Notes: generated by a model not told the origin, from the letters alone. A DNA stretch of 64,000 nt from Bradyrhizobium daqingense (GCF_021044685.1 NZ_CP088014.1:3644001-3708000); one strand, 5' to 3'; positions 52,478 to 61,851 are shown, counted from the first letter of the stretch. Made by a program: numbers and translations.

Positions 52478-53293
52478 ATGACTGTTTTGGTGGCAGCGCA
52501 GCAAACTGAAACGCCCGACACGCTCCCGAGCCGCAAGGCCCGGCTCGCCTATCGTGAGGGATTGGTCGCCTCCACCGCCGGAGTGGCTCCGGGCTTCGTC
52601 CAGGGCAATCTGGCGATCCTGCCGGCCGAATATGCCGGCGCCTTCCACCGCTTCTGCCAGCTCAATCCGAAGCCGTGCCCGATCATCGGCATGTCCGACG
52701 TCGGCAGCCCTTTCATCCCTTCGCTCGGCGCTGATCTCGACATCCGCACCGACGTGCCGCGCTACCGGGTCTGGCGCGACGGCGAGGTCGTGGACGAGCC
52801 GACCGACGTCACCAAGCATTGGCGCGACGACCTCGTCACCTTCGTGCTCGGCTGCTCCTTCTCGTTCGAGGAAGCGCTGCTCGACGAGGGCATGCCGATC
52901 CGCCACATCGAGCAGAACGTGCGCGTGCCGATGTACCGCACCAACATCGCCTGCGGCGAGGCCGGTCCGTTCGCCGGTCCCATGGTAGTGTCGATGCGTC
53001 CGTTCAAGCCGGCGGACGCGATCCGTGCGGTGCAGATCACCTCGCGTTATCCGGCCGTGCACGGTGCTCCCGTGCATCTCGGCCATCCGCATCTGATCGG
53101 CATCAAGGACATCGCCAAGCCCGACTACGGCGATCCGGTGCCGGTTGCCGACGACGAGATCCCGGTGTTCTGGGCTTGCGGCGTGACGCCACAATCGGTC
53201 ATCAACGCTGCCAAGCTGCCGTTCGCCATCACGCATTCGCCCGGCCTGATGCTGGTGACGGATATGAAGAACAGGACCATGGCCGTGATATAG
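52478..53293 (+). CDS. UPF0317/DUF1445 family putative hydro-lyase
   Basis: The 271-residue protein has SRKARLAYREGLVASTAGVAPGFVQGNLAILP, GCSFSFEEALLDEGMP, and FWACGVTPQSVINAAKLPFAITHSPG. Family UPF0317 proteins are annotated as putative hydro-lyases, and the domain is related to part of D-glutamate cyclase. It is divergent from LysR and followed by a LivK-type gene. Activity on an imported amino-acid-like compound is inferred. Confidence 0.9.
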   Translation: MTVLVAAQQTETPDTLPSRKARLAYREGLVASTAGVAPGFVQGNLAILPAEYAGAFHRFCQLNPKPCPIIGMSDVGSPFIPSLGADLDIRTDVPRYRVWRDGEVVDEPTDVTKHWRDDLVTFVLGCSFSFEEALLDEGMPIRHIEQNVRVPMYRTNIACGEAGPFAGPMVVSMRPFKPADAIRAVQITSRYPAVHGAPVHLGHPHLIGIKDIAKPDYGDPVPVADDEIPVFWACGVTPQSVINAAKLPFAITHSPGLMLVTDMKNRTMAVI

Positions 53294-53385
53294 TAGGCAG
53301 CATCTGCTGCTTGTTCGCGCTTTACGCCATCTGACAATCGTTTCATGCGATACACGCAAAATTCGAATAATAGGGGACTTTGCCA

Positions 53386-54630
53386 ATGACGATCACTCGC
53401 CGCGACGTTCTGCTCGGAGCCACCGCCGCTGCCGCGCTGCTGCCGCTAGCCGCGCGCGCGCAAACTTCTGAAGTGGTGATCGGCGCGACCTATCCGTTGT
53501 CGGGGTCCGGCGCCCAGGTGGGTGTCGATGCGCAGCGCGCGTTCGAGACGGCGGTCGACATCATCAACAACGACCAGGACCTCGACCTTCCGCTTGCCAA
53601 AGGCGTCGGCTTGCCGGGTCTCGGTGGTGCCAAGATCCGTCTCGTCTATGCCGACACCCAGGGCGACCCGCAGAAGGGGCGGGCCGAAGCCGAGCGCCTG
53701 ATCACGCAGGAAAAGGTCTGCGCCATCCTCGGTACCTATCAAAGCGCGGTCGCAGTCACGATCAGCCAGATCTGCGAACGCTACCAGACTCCGTTCATCT
53801 CGGCGGACAACTCCTCGCCGAGCCTGCATCGCCGCGGCCTGAAATACTATTTCCGCGCCTCGCCGCATGACGAGATGTTCTCGGCCGGGATGTTCGACTT
53901 CCTCGACGCAATGAAGAAGAAGGGCGCCAAGGCCAATACGCTGGCGCTGTTCCACGAAGACACGATCTTCGGCACCGACTCCGCCAACGCCCAGACCAAG
54001 CTCGCAGCCGAGCGTGGTTACAAGATCGTCGCCGACATCAAGTACCGCGCCAACTCGCCGTCACTCTCGGCCGAGGTGCAGCAGCTCAAGGCCGCCAATG
54101 CCGACGTGCTGATGCCCTCGAGCTACACCACCGACGGCATTCTGCTGGTCAAGACCATGGCCGAGCTCGGCTACAAGCCGAACGCCATCGTGGCGCAGGC
54201 CGCCGGCTTCTCCGAGAAGGCGCTGTATGACGCGGTCGGCGACAAGCTCGAGGGCGCGATCACCCGCGGCAGCTTCTCGCTCGATCTCGCTGCCAAGCGG
54301 CCGATGGTCGGCAAGATCAACGATCTGTTCAAGGCGAAGTCGGGCAAGGACCTCAACGACAACACGTCGCGGCAGTTCATGGCCATGATCATCATGGCTG
54401 ACGCGATCAACCGCGCCAAATCCACCGACGGCGAGAAGATCAGAGACGCGCTGGCCGCGACCGAGATGCCGGGCGAGCAGACCATCATGCCCTGGAAGCG
54501 CGTCAAGTTCGACGAGATGGGCCAGAACAACGACGCCGACCCGGTGCTCCTGCAGTATGTCGGCGGCAAGTTCGTCACCATCTTCCCGACGCAGGCGGCG
54601 GTGGCCGATGCGATCTGGCCGATGAAATAA
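53386..54630 (+). CDS. Branched-chain amino acid-type ABC transporter substrate-binding protein (LivK type)
   Basis: The 414-residue periplasmic-binding protein has the N-terminal TRRDVLLGATAAAALLPL signal, which has a twin arginine and so may be Tat-exported, followed by VVIGATYPLSGSGAQVG. Ligand-site segments GTYQSAVAVTISQI and SADNSSPSLHRRG are typical of Peripla_BP_6. The ATG at 53386 is 10 bases after AGGGGA. The ligand may be amino-acid-like or aromatic. Confidence 0.92.
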   Translation: MTITRRDVLLGATAAAALLPLAARAQTSEVVIGATYPLSGSGAQVGVDAQRAFETAVDIINNDQDLDLPLAKGVGLPGLGGAKIRLVYADTQGDPQKGRAEAERLITQEKVCAILGTYQSAVAVTISQICERYQTPFISADNSSPSLHRRGLKYYFRASPHDEMFSAGMFDFLDAMKKKGAKANTLALFHEDTIFGTDSANAQTKLAAERGYKIVADIKYRANSPSLSAEVQQLKAANADVLMPSSYTTDGILLVKTMAELGYKPNAIVAQAAGFSEKALYDAVGDKLEGAITRGSFSLDLAAKRPMVGKINDLFKAKSGKDLNDNTSRQFMAMIIMADAINRAKSTDGEKIRDALAATEMPGEQTIMPWKRVKFDEMGQNNDADPVLLQYVGGKFVTIFPTQAAVADAIWPMK

Positions 54631-54663
54631 GCGATCAGGCGACCGGGCGGGGGACGAAGCCAC

Positions 54664-55542
54664 GTGACAGCCGAAACTATTATTCAGAGTCTTGCGAGCG
54701 GCCTCTTGATGGGGCTGCTCTACGGACTGATCGCCGTTGGCCTGGCGTTGATCTTCGGCCTGATGGACGTCGTCAACTTCGCCCACGGCGAATTCCTGAT
54801 GCTCGCGATGTACGTGACGTTCTTCCTGTTCACGTTCTTCGCGATCGATCCGCTGCTGTCGGCGCCGCTGGCCGCCGCCGCCTTATTTGTGCTGGGGGCG
54901 GCGGTCTACCTCGTGATCGTGCGGTTTGCGATGCGCGCCAAGGCCAATGTCGGCATGGTGCAGATCTTCGCGACCTTTGGCCTCGCGATCGTGATGCGCG
55001 GCCTGGCGCAGCTGTTTTTCACGGCCGACTATCGTAGCGTCCCCAACTCATGGCTCGGCGGCAAGACGGTATCGGTCGCCGGCATCTTCCTGCCGCAGCC
55101 ACAGCTGTTCGGCGCGCTGGTCGCGATCGCCGCGTTCGGCGGGCTCTACCTCTTCATCAACCGCACCGATTTCGGCCGCGCGCTCGAGGCGACCCGTGAG
55201 GATCCCGGCGCGGTGGCCCTCGTCGGCATCGACAAGAACCGGGTGTTCGCACTCGGCTGGGGCCTTGGCGGCGCGCTGGTCGGGCTAGCCGGCGCCATCA
55301 TGGCGACCTTCTTCTACATTTATCCCGACGTCGGCGCATCCTTTGCACTGATCGCCTATGTCACGGTGGCGCTCGGCGGCTTCGGCAGCGTGTTCGGCGC
55401 CTTTGCCGGCGGCATCATCGTCGGCCTGGTCGAAGCCACCACCGCGTTGATCCTGCCGCCATCGTTGAAGTCGGTCGGCATCTACGCGGTCTATCTGCTC
55501 GTCGTGTTCATCCGGCCGCGTGGCCTGTTCGGGTCGATGTGA
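54664..55542 (+). CDS. ABC transporter permease, LivH type
   Basis: The 292-residue inner-membrane permease with about eight helices has LLYGLIAVGLALIFGLMDVVNFAHGEF, the LivH signature, and ATREDPGAVALVGIDKNRVFAL as the EAA-like loop. The start is GTG at 54664 after GGGGACGAAG. It is 33 bases after the binding-protein gene. Confidence 0.93.
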   Translation: MTAETIIQSLASGLLMGLLYGLIAVGLALIFGLMDVVNFAHGEFLMLAMYVTFFLFTFFAIDPLLSAPLAAAALFVLGAAVYLVIVRFAMRAKANVGMVQIFATFGLAIVMRGLAQLFFTADYRSVPNSWLGGKTVSVAGIFLPQPQLFGALVAIAAFGGLYLFINRTDFGRALEATREDPGAVALVGIDKNRVFALGWGLGGALVGLAGAIMATFFYIYPDVGASFALIAYVTVALGGFGSVFGAFAGGIIVGLVEATTALILPPSLKSVGIYAVYLLVVFIRPRGLFGSM

Positions 55543-56525
55543 TGGATACGAATTTCGTCGAGCGGCGTCGCCGCGACCTCATCACCGCCGCCGGGCTCGC
55601 GGCCGTCGCCGCGATCGTGCCGCTGTTCGTCAAGGACGTCTACGTCCAGAACATCATGGTGCTGACCCTGATGTACGCGGCGTTGTCGCAGAGCTGGAAC
55701 ATCCTGTCCGGCTATTGCGGGCAGATCTCGCTGGGGCACGCGCTGTATTTCGGGCTCGGGGCCTACACCACTGCGCTGCTGTTCACCAAGTTCGGCGTGC
55801 TGCCATGGTTCGGCATGATCGCCGGCGGGCTGATCTCGGCCGTAATCGCCATGGCGCTGGGCTATCCCTGCTTCCGCCTCGGCGGCCACTACTTCGCGAT
55901 CGCCACCATCGTGATCGCCGAGATCGGATTGCTCTTGATCCAGAACTGGGACTGGGCGGGCGCGGCCCTCGGCATCGACATTCCCGTGCGCGGCGACAGC
56001 TGGCTGAAATTCCAGTTCACGCGCTCGAAACTGCCATACTTCTACTTCGCGCTGGCGCTCGCCTGCATCGCCTGGTTCGTCACCTGGTGGCTGGAAGATT
56101 CCAAATGGGGCTATTGGTGGCGGGCGGTGAAGGACAATCCGCAGGCGGCCGAGAGCCTTGGCGTCGTCGTGTTCAACTCGAAGATGGGCGCTGCAGCAGT
56201 CTCCGCCTTCCTGGTCGCGGTCGGCGGCAGCTTCTATGCGCAGTTCGTTTCCTATATCGACCCCGGAAGCGTCATGGGCTTCCAATTCTCGCTATTGATG
56301 GCGTTGCCAGCGGTGCTGGGCGGCATCGGCACGCTGTGGGGGCCGCTGCTCGGCGCCGTGATCCTGATCCCGCTCACTGAACTCACGCGCTCCTATATCG
56401 GCGGCTCCGGCCGCGGCGTCGATCTCATCGTCTATGGCACGCTGATCGTGCTGATCTCGCTGGCTTTGCCGCAGGGGCTGGTGAGCCTGTTCTCGCGTTC
56501 AAAAGCGAAGGGAGCCACGCGGTGA
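55542..56525 (+). CDS. ABC transporter permease, LivM type
   Basis: The 327-residue permease partner has SQSWNILSGYCGQISLGHALYFGLGAY and AVKDNPQAAESLGVVVFNSK as the coupling loop. The ATG at 55542 overlaps the LivH stop by one base (TGATG). Confidence 0.93.
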   Translation: MDTNFVERRRRDLITAAGLAAVAAIVPLFVKDVYVQNIMVLTLMYAALSQSWNILSGYCGQISLGHALYFGLGAYTTALLFTKFGVLPWFGMIAGGLISAVIAMALGYPCFRLGGHYFAIATIVIAEIGLLLIQNWDWAGAALGIDIPVRGDSWLKFQFTRSKLPYFYFALALACIAWFVTWWLEDSKWGYWWRAVKDNPQAAESLGVVVFNSKMGAAAVSAFLVAVGGSFYAQFVSYIDPGSVMGFQFSLLMALPAVLGGIGTLWGPLLGAVILIPLTELTRSYIGGSGRGVDLIVYGTLIVLISLALPQGLVSLFSRSKAKGATR

Positions 56526-57253
56526 CCGCGCTCCTTGAAACCCGCGGCGTCTGGCAGCGGTTCGGCGGCCTCGTCGCCAACAGCGATGTTTCGATCACGG
56601 TCGGACGCGGCGAGATCGTCGGCCTGATCGGGCCGAACGGCGCCGGCAAGTCGACGCTGTTCAATCTGATTGCCGGCGTGCTGCCGCCGACGCAAGGCTC
56701 GATTCTATTCGACGGCGAGGATGTCACCAGCTTGCCGGCGGCCGAGCGTTGCCAGCGTGGGGTCGGGCGAACCTTCCAGGTGGTCAAGAGCTTCGAGAGC
56801 ATGAGTGTCATCGACAACGTCATCGTCGGGGCGCTCCTGCGCAACACCGTGATGCGCGAAGCGCGCCGCAAGGCGCATGAGGTGCTGGAGTTCACCGGCC
56901 TTGCCGCGCGCGCCGACGTGCTCGCGAGCGACCTCGTGCCGGCCGAAAAGCGCCGCCTCGAAGTCGCCCGTGCGCTCGCGACCGAGCCCAAATTGCTGCT
57001 GCTCGACGAAGTCCTCACCGGTCTCACGCCGACCGAAGCGCAGACCGGCGTGGCGCTGGTGCGCAAGGTGCGCGATGCCGGCATCACCGTGCTGATGGTC
57101 GAGCATGTCATGGAGATCGTGATGCCGCTGGTCGACCGCGCCATCGTGCTCGACCTCGGCAAGGTGCTGGTCGAGGGCAAGCCGGCCGACGTCGTCCGTG
57201 ATCCCAAGGTGATCAAGGCATATCTGGGAGATCGTCATGCTGTCGGTGCGTGA
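56522..57253 (+). CDS. ABC transporter ATP-binding protein, LivG type
   Basis: This 243-residue ATPase has Walker A GPNGAGKST, Walker B LLLLDEVLTGL and the H-loop MVEHVMEIV. The signature loop reads LVPAEKRRLEVARAL, without the usual SGGQ; similar variants exist in LivG proteins. It starts with GTG overlapping the LivM stop and overlaps LivF by 17 bases. Confidence 0.93.
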   Translation: MTALLETRGVWQRFGGLVANSDVSITVGRGEIVGLIGPNGAGKSTLFNLIAGVLPPTQGSILFDGEDVTSLPAAERCQRGVGRTFQVVKSFESMSVIDNVIVGALLRNTVMREARRKAHEVLEFTGLAARADVLASDLVPAEKRRLEVARALATEPKLLLLDEVLTGLTPTEAQTGVALVRKVRDAGITVLMVEHVMEIVMPLVDRAIVLDLGKVLVEGKPADVVRDPKVIKAYLGDRHAVGA

Positions 57254-57941
57254 AGTCACGACGGCCTACCAGGGCCTGGTCGCGATCTCCGCGGTCTCGA
57301 TCGAGGTCGAGAAAGGCGAGATTGTCTGCGTCGCCGGCGCCAACGGCGCGGGCAAGTCGACGCTGCTCAAATCCATCGCCGGCGCCGAGCGGCCGCGTTC
57401 GGGCACCGTGACGTTCGACGGCAAGCGCCTCGACGGCATGGCGCAGCACCACATCACCGCCACTGGCATCGCCTATGTGCCGGAGAACCGTCGCCTGTTT
57501 CCGCGCCTGTCCGTGCGCGACAACCTTCGCCTCGGCAGCTATCTCTACCGGGGCGAAGCGAACCGCGAAGAGCCACTCGACCTCGTCTTCAAGCTGTTCC
57601 CGCGCCTTCAGGAGCGTTTGGAGCAGCGCGCCGAGACGCTAAGCGGCGGCGAGCAGCAGATGCTTGCCATCGGCCGCGCGCTGATGACGCGTCCGCGGCT
57701 GTTGATGCTGGACGAGCCCTCGCAGGGCATCATGCCGAAGCTGGTGGATGAGATCTTCCAGGCCGTGAAGCTCATCCGTGACACCGGCATGACCGTCCTG
57801 ATAGTCGAGCAGCGCATGGCGGAGTGCCTGGAGATCGCCGACCGCGCCTACATCCTGCAAACCGGCCGTGTGCTGATGCAGGGCGCGGCAGCCGAGATCA
57901 GGGGCAATCCGGACGTGCGCAGGGCGTATCTGGGGCTGTAG
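57237..57941 (+). CDS. ABC transporter ATP-binding protein, LivF type
   Basis: The 234-residue ATPase has Walker A GANGAGKST, signature LSGGEQQML, Walker B LLMLDEPSQGI and the H-loop IVEQRMAECL. It completes the LivKHMGF set. Its gene begins inside the LivG 3' end. Confidence 0.94.
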   Translation: MLSVREVTTAYQGLVAISAVSIEVEKGEIVCVAGANGAGKSTLLKSIAGAERPRSGTVTFDGKRLDGMAQHHITATGIAYVPENRRLFPRLSVRDNLRLGSYLYRGEANREEPLDLVFKLFPRLQERLEQRAETLSGGEQQMLAIGRALMTRPRLLMLDEPSQGIMPKLVDEIFQAVKLIRDTGMTVLIVEQRMAECLEIADRAYILQTGRVLMQGAAAEIRGNPDVRRAYLGL

Positions 57942-57957
57942 CTCCGAGCATGCTGCC

Positions 57958-58072
57958 GTAGCCCGGATGAGCGAAGCGTCGTAGCCGTATCCTCCGTCAG
58001 CGAGCGCAGCGATGCAATCCAGAGTCTTTCCGCGGAGGGATTCTGGATTGCTTCGCCGCGCTCGCAATGACG
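57958..58072. repeat. Composite repeat: half family B plus family C
   Basis: GTAGCCCGGATGAGC at 57958 is one arm of family B without its partner. It is followed by a family C element at 58001-58072 with CGAGCGCAGC..GCAATCCAGA and inverted ATTGCTTCGCCGCGCTCGC. It lies between the convergent LivF and OtnC genes. Confidence 0.82.
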
Positions 58073-58087
58073 AGGATAGAGCCGGGC

Positions 58088-58747
58088 TCAATGCCTATGC
58101 TCCGGTAGCGTTACCCCGAACACCTTCACCAGATCCGTCACCTGCTCCGGCGACAAATACCGCGGGTTCATTCCGCGCAGCAGCAGGTACAGCTTCGCCG
58201 TCTCCTCCAACTCTTCCGTCGCGAACACCGCCGCCTCCAGCGTGTCGCCGGCGACCACGGGGCCGTGATTGGCGAGCAGCACGGATGAGTATTTCCCCGC
58301 CAGCCCCTTGATTGCATCGGCAACCGCGGGATCGCCGGGGCGGTAATAGGGCACGAGGGCGGTGGCGCCGCATTTCATCAGGTAATACGCCGTCATCGGC
58401 GGCAGCGCGGAGCGTGGATCGATCTCGGGCAGCATCGAGAGCGCGACCGAATGGGTGGAGTGCAGATGCACGACCGCGCGCGCACTGCCGCGCGTGTCGT
58501 AAAGCGCGGTGTGCAGAGGAACTTCTTTGGTCGGGGCATCGCCCGAAACCAGCCGGCCCTGGCTATCCAGCCGCGACAGCTTCGCCGGATCGAGGAAGCC
58601 GAGCGAGGCGTTGGTCGGCGTCACCAGCCAGCCGCCATCGTCCATCCTCACGCTGATATTGCCGGAGGAGCCCGGCGTCAGCCCGCGTTCGAACAAGGAC
58701 CGTCCGAAGCGGCAGATATCCTCGCGCAGCCTTGTCTCGTTGCTCAT
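58088..58747 (-). CDS. otnC: 3-oxo-tetronate 4-phosphate decarboxylase (class II aldolase family)
   Basis: The 219-residue enzyme has the class II aldolase motifs GSSGNISVR, PLHTALYDT, VVHLHSTHSVALS (two metal His) and LLANHGPVVAG (another His). It splits 3-oxo-tetronate 4-phosphate to dihydroxyacetone phosphate and CO2. It is divergent from ltnD-otnI-otnK, the rest of the pathway. Starts at 58747 and 58756 are both possible; 58747 fits an upstream AGG. Confidence 0.9.
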   Translation of the reverse strand: MSNETRLREDICRFGRSLFERGLTPGSSGNISVRMDDGGWLVTPTNASLGFLDPAKLSRLDSQGRLVSGDAPTKEVPLHTALYDTRGSARAVVHLHSTHSVALSMLPEIDPRSALPPMTAYYLMKCGATALVPYYRPGDPAVADAIKGLAGKYSSVLLANHGPVVAGDTLEAAVFATEELEETAKLYLLLRGMNPRYLSPEQVTDLVKVFGVTLPEHRH

Positions 58748-58862
58748 GGCCGTCATGCCTGCTTGTCTCACGCTTTGGCAGCGCGGCCAAGCCGTGTTAT
58801 TCGATTGCCAAGCCGCCGCAAAGGGCGGCTATTCGGGAAACGCTCGCAAGGGTCAGTTGCAT

Positions 58863-59780
58863 ATGTCCGCCTCCACGTCACAAAATCAGCGTATCGCCGT
58901 CGTCGGGCTCGGCTCGATGGGATATGGCATGGCGACTTCGCTGAAGCGCGCCGGCCATGCCGTCACCGGCTGCGACGTCTCGGCCGACGCGGTCGCGCGT
59001 TTCGTGAAAGACGGCGGCGCGGGAGCAAAGACGCCGGCCGAAGCAGCCAAGGCCGCCGACATCGTCGTCAGCGTCGTGGTCAACGCGGCCCAGACCGAGG
59101 CCATCCTGTTCGGCAAGGATGGCGCGGCCGAGACCATGCCGAAGGACAGCGTCTTCATCTCCTCGGCGACCATGGATCCGGATGTGGCGCGGCGCCTCGC
59201 CAAGCAGCTGGAGGCGACCGGCCGGCATTATCTGGATGCGCCGATCTCCGGCGGGGCGCAGCGCGCCGCGCAAGGCGAGCTGACCATCCTCGCCTCCGGC
59301 AGCTCCGCCGCCTTTGCCAAGGCGCGGCCCGCGCTGGATGCCATGGCGGCAAAGCTCTACGAGCTCGGCGATGCCGCGGGGCAGGGCGCGGCCTTCAAGA
59401 TGATCAACCAGCTTCTTGCCGGTGTGCACATTGCCGCCGCATCGGAAGCCATGGCTTTCGCTGCCAAGCAGGGCCTCGACATCCGCAAGGTCTATGAGGT
59501 GATCACGGCCTCCGCCGGCAATTCCTGGATGTTCGAGAATCGGATGCCGCATGTGCTCGACGGCGATTACACGCCGCGCAGCGCGGTCGAGATCTTCGTC
59601 AAGGACCTCGGCATTATCCAGGACATGGCGCGCACCGCGCGATTCCCGGTGCCAGTGTCCGCAGCCGCGCTGCAGATGTTCCTGATGACGGCAGCTGCCG
59701 GCATGGGCCGCGATGACGACGCTTCGGTGGCGCGGATGTATGCGCAGGTCACCGGCGTGAAGCTTCCCGGCGACAAGTAA
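58863..59780 (+). CDS. ltnD: L-threonate dehydrogenase
   Basis: The 305-residue beta-hydroxyacid dehydrogenase has the NAD loop VVGLGSMGYGMA, the substrate region DAPISGGAQRAAQGELTIL and the catalytic lysine in GAAFKMINQLL. It oxidises L-threonate to 2-oxo-tetronate. The ATG at 58863 follows AAGGGT. The pathway neighbours support LtnD over tartronate semialdehyde reductase. Confidence 0.9.
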   Translation: MSASTSQNQRIAVVGLGSMGYGMATSLKRAGHAVTGCDVSADAVARFVKDGGAGAKTPAEAAKAADIVVSVVVNAAQTEAILFGKDGAAETMPKDSVFISSATMDPDVARRLAKQLEATGRHYLDAPISGGAQRAAQGELTILASGSSAAFAKARPALDAMAAKLYELGDAAGQGAAFKMINQLLAGVHIAAASEAMAFAAKQGLDIRKVYEVITASAGNSWMFENRMPHVLDGDYTPRSAVEIFVKDLGIIQDMARTARFPVPVSAAALQMFLMTAAAGMGRDDDASVARMYAQVTGVKLPGDK

Positions 59781-59794
59781 CGAAGAGGACTCCA

Positions 59795-60577
59795 ATGCCC
59801 CGTTTTGCCGCCAACCTCTCGATGATGTTCACCGAGGTGCCGTTCCTCGACCGCTTCGATGCCGCTGCTTCAGCCGGCTTCACCGCCGTCGAGTTTCTCT
59901 TTCCCTATGAGCATCCGGCCGAGGTGGTCGGCGAGCGGCTCAAACGCAACGGCCTGACCCAGGCGCTGTTCAACCTCCCGCCGGGCGACTGGAACGCCGG
60001 CGAGAAGGGCTTTGCGGCGCTTCCCTCGCGCTTCAATGATCTCAAGGCGAGCCTGGAGACGGCACTGCCTTATGCCAAGGCGACCGGCGTCAAGCGCCTG
60101 CACCTGATGGCAGGCATCGCCAATCGGGGTGAGCGCGTCGCGATCGAGGCCTTCTACAAGTCGGTGGCGTGGGCTGCGGAGTTCTTCGCGCCCCACGGCA
60201 TCGACGTCGTGATCGAGCCGATCAATGCACGCAACGTACCCGGCTATTTCCTCAACGATTTCGGCTTCGCGCGCGACCTGATCCAGGAACTCCGCCTTCA
60301 GAACCTGAAGCTCCAGTTCGACATCTATCACTGCGGGATCATTCACGGTGACGTTACCATGCGCCTGCGCGAGATGATGCCGATCATCGGGCACGTCCAG
60401 ATCGCCAGCATCCCCTCGCGCAACGAGCCCGACGGCGAGGAGCTGAACTATCCGTTCCTGTTCGAAGAGCTCGACAGGCTCGGCTATGCCGGCTTCGTCG
60501 GCTGCGAATACAATCCGCGCGGCAAGACCACCGATGGGCTCGCCTGGTTCAAGCCTTATGCTGGAGTGAAGCCGTGA
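59795..60577 (+). CDS. otnI: 2-oxo-tetronate isomerase
   Basis: The 260-residue TIM barrel of the hydroxypyruvate isomerase family has FAANLSMMFTEVPFLDRF, VIEPINARNVPGYF (metal Glu) and QFDIYHCGIIHGD. It converts 2-oxo- to 3-oxo-tetronate. It starts 14 bases after ltnD, and its stop overlaps the otnK start. Confidence 0.93.
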   Translation: MPRFAANLSMMFTEVPFLDRFDAAASAGFTAVEFLFPYEHPAEVVGERLKRNGLTQALFNLPPGDWNAGEKGFAALPSRFNDLKASLETALPYAKATGVKRLHLMAGIANRGERVAIEAFYKSVAWAAEFFAPHGIDVVIEPINARNVPGYFLNDFGFARDLIQELRLQNLKLQFDIYHCGIIHGDVTMRLREMMPIIGHVQIASIPSRNEPDGEELNYPFLFEELDRLGYAGFVGCEYNPRGKTTDGLAWFKPYAGVKP

Positions 60578-61851
60578 CACTTGCGCTGGGCTGCATCGCC
60601 GACGACTACACCGGCGCCTCCGACCTCGCCAACACGCTGACGCGTGCGGGCTTGCGCACCGTCCAGACCATCGGCGTGCCCGCGGACGATCTCGCGCTGC
60701 CCGAGGTCGACGCGGTCGTGGTGTCGCTCAAGAGCCGCTCGATCGAGGCGGGCCTTGCCGTGTCGCGCTCGCGCGCGGCGGAGACATGGCTGCGCGGCCG
60801 CGGCGCGCGCCACGTGCTGTTCAAGATCTGCTCGACCTTCGATTCCACGGATGCCGGCAATATCGGCCCGGTGATGGACACACTGCGCGCCGATTGCGGC
60901 GAGGCCATCGTGCTGGTGACGCCGGCCTTCCCGGAGACCGGCCGTACCGTCTATCAGGGCAACCTCTTCGTCGGCGCCGTGCCGCTGAACGAAAGTCCGC
61001 TGAAGGATCATCCGCTCAACCCGATGCACGATTCCAACCTGGTGCGCGTGCTCGCGCGCCAGAGCAAGACGCAGGTGGGCCTCGTCGATCTCGCTACCGT
61101 CACTCGCAGCGCAGATGCGGTCCGGGCGCGGCTGGCGGAGCTCGCGGGCAAGGGCATCGGCGCTGCAATCACCGACGCCGTGTTCGACCGCGATCTCGAG
61201 ACCATCGGGCTCGTTGCCGCCGAGCATCGGCTATCGGTCGGCGCCTCCGGCATCGGCCTCGGGCTGGCGCGGGCGCTGGTCTCGACAGGCAAGGTCAAGG
61301 CGGCGTCAGCAAGCAGCGGGACGGGCGCGGCCGTCGGCGGCCCGTCAGCCTGCCTTGCCGGAAGCTGCTCACAGGCAACGCTTCAGCAGATCGCCAATGC
61401 CGAGCGCGTCATGCCCGTGCTGCACCTCGATCCCGAGCAAATCGTCGCGGGCGGTGGCGAAGCGCAGCGCGCGCTGGCCTGGGCTCGGCCGCGGTTGGCG
61501 GATGGTCCCGTTCTGGTTGCTTCTAGCGCAACGCCGGAGGCCGTCGCCGCCGTTCAGTCACGCCACGGCCGCGACGCCGCCGGCCACGCCATCGAACAGG
61601 CCATGGCCGATATCGCCGAAGGGCTGGTGCAGGCCGGCGTCAGGCGCCTGGTCGTTGCCGGCGGCGAGACGTCCGGCGCCGTGGTCGATCGGTTGAAGAT
61701 TCCTGGATTTCTCGTCGGAGTAGAAATTGCAGCAGGCGTTCCGGTGCTGCGCGCGGTGGGCGCAGAGGCTGGCGAGATGCTGCTCGCTCTGAAGTCGGGG
61801 AATTTCGGCGGCCCGGCGTTTTTCTCCGACGCGCTTGGGCTCATGCGCTGA
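60574..61851 (+). CDS. otnK: 3-oxo-tetronate kinase (DUF1537 family)
   Basis: This 425-residue kinase phosphorylates 3-oxo-tetronate. It opens with LGCIADDYTGASDLANTL, has FKICSTFDSTDAGNIGPV, and the C-terminal ATP region VAGGETSGAVVDRL. The start is GTG overlapping the otnI stop. The product goes to OtnC. Confidence 0.94.
   Translation: MTLALGCIADDYTGASDLANTLTRAGLRTVQTIGVPADDLALPEVDAVVVSLKSRSIEAGLAVSRSRAAETWLRGRGARHVLFKICSTFDSTDAGNIGPVMDTLRADCGEAIVLVTPAFPETGRTVYQGNLFVGAVPLNESPLKDHPLNPMHDSNLVRVLARQSKTQVGLVDLATVTRSADAVRARLAELAGKGIGAAITDAVFDRDLETIGLVAAEHRLSVGASGIGLGLARALVSTGKVKAASASSGTGAAVGGPSACLAGSCSQATLQQIANAERVMPVLHLDPEQIVAGGGEAQRALAWARPRLADGPVLVASSATPEAVAAVQSRHGRDAAGHAIEQAMADIAEGLVQAGVRRLVVAGGETSGAVVDRLKIPGFLVGVEIAAGVPVLRAVGAEAGEMLLALKSGNFGGPAFFSDALGLMR

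Noticed and set aside
56522..57253. LivG signature loop as a broken ATPase
   Set aside because: The SGGQ motif is replaced, but similar variants occur in LivG proteins and Walker A, Walker B and the H-loop are intact.
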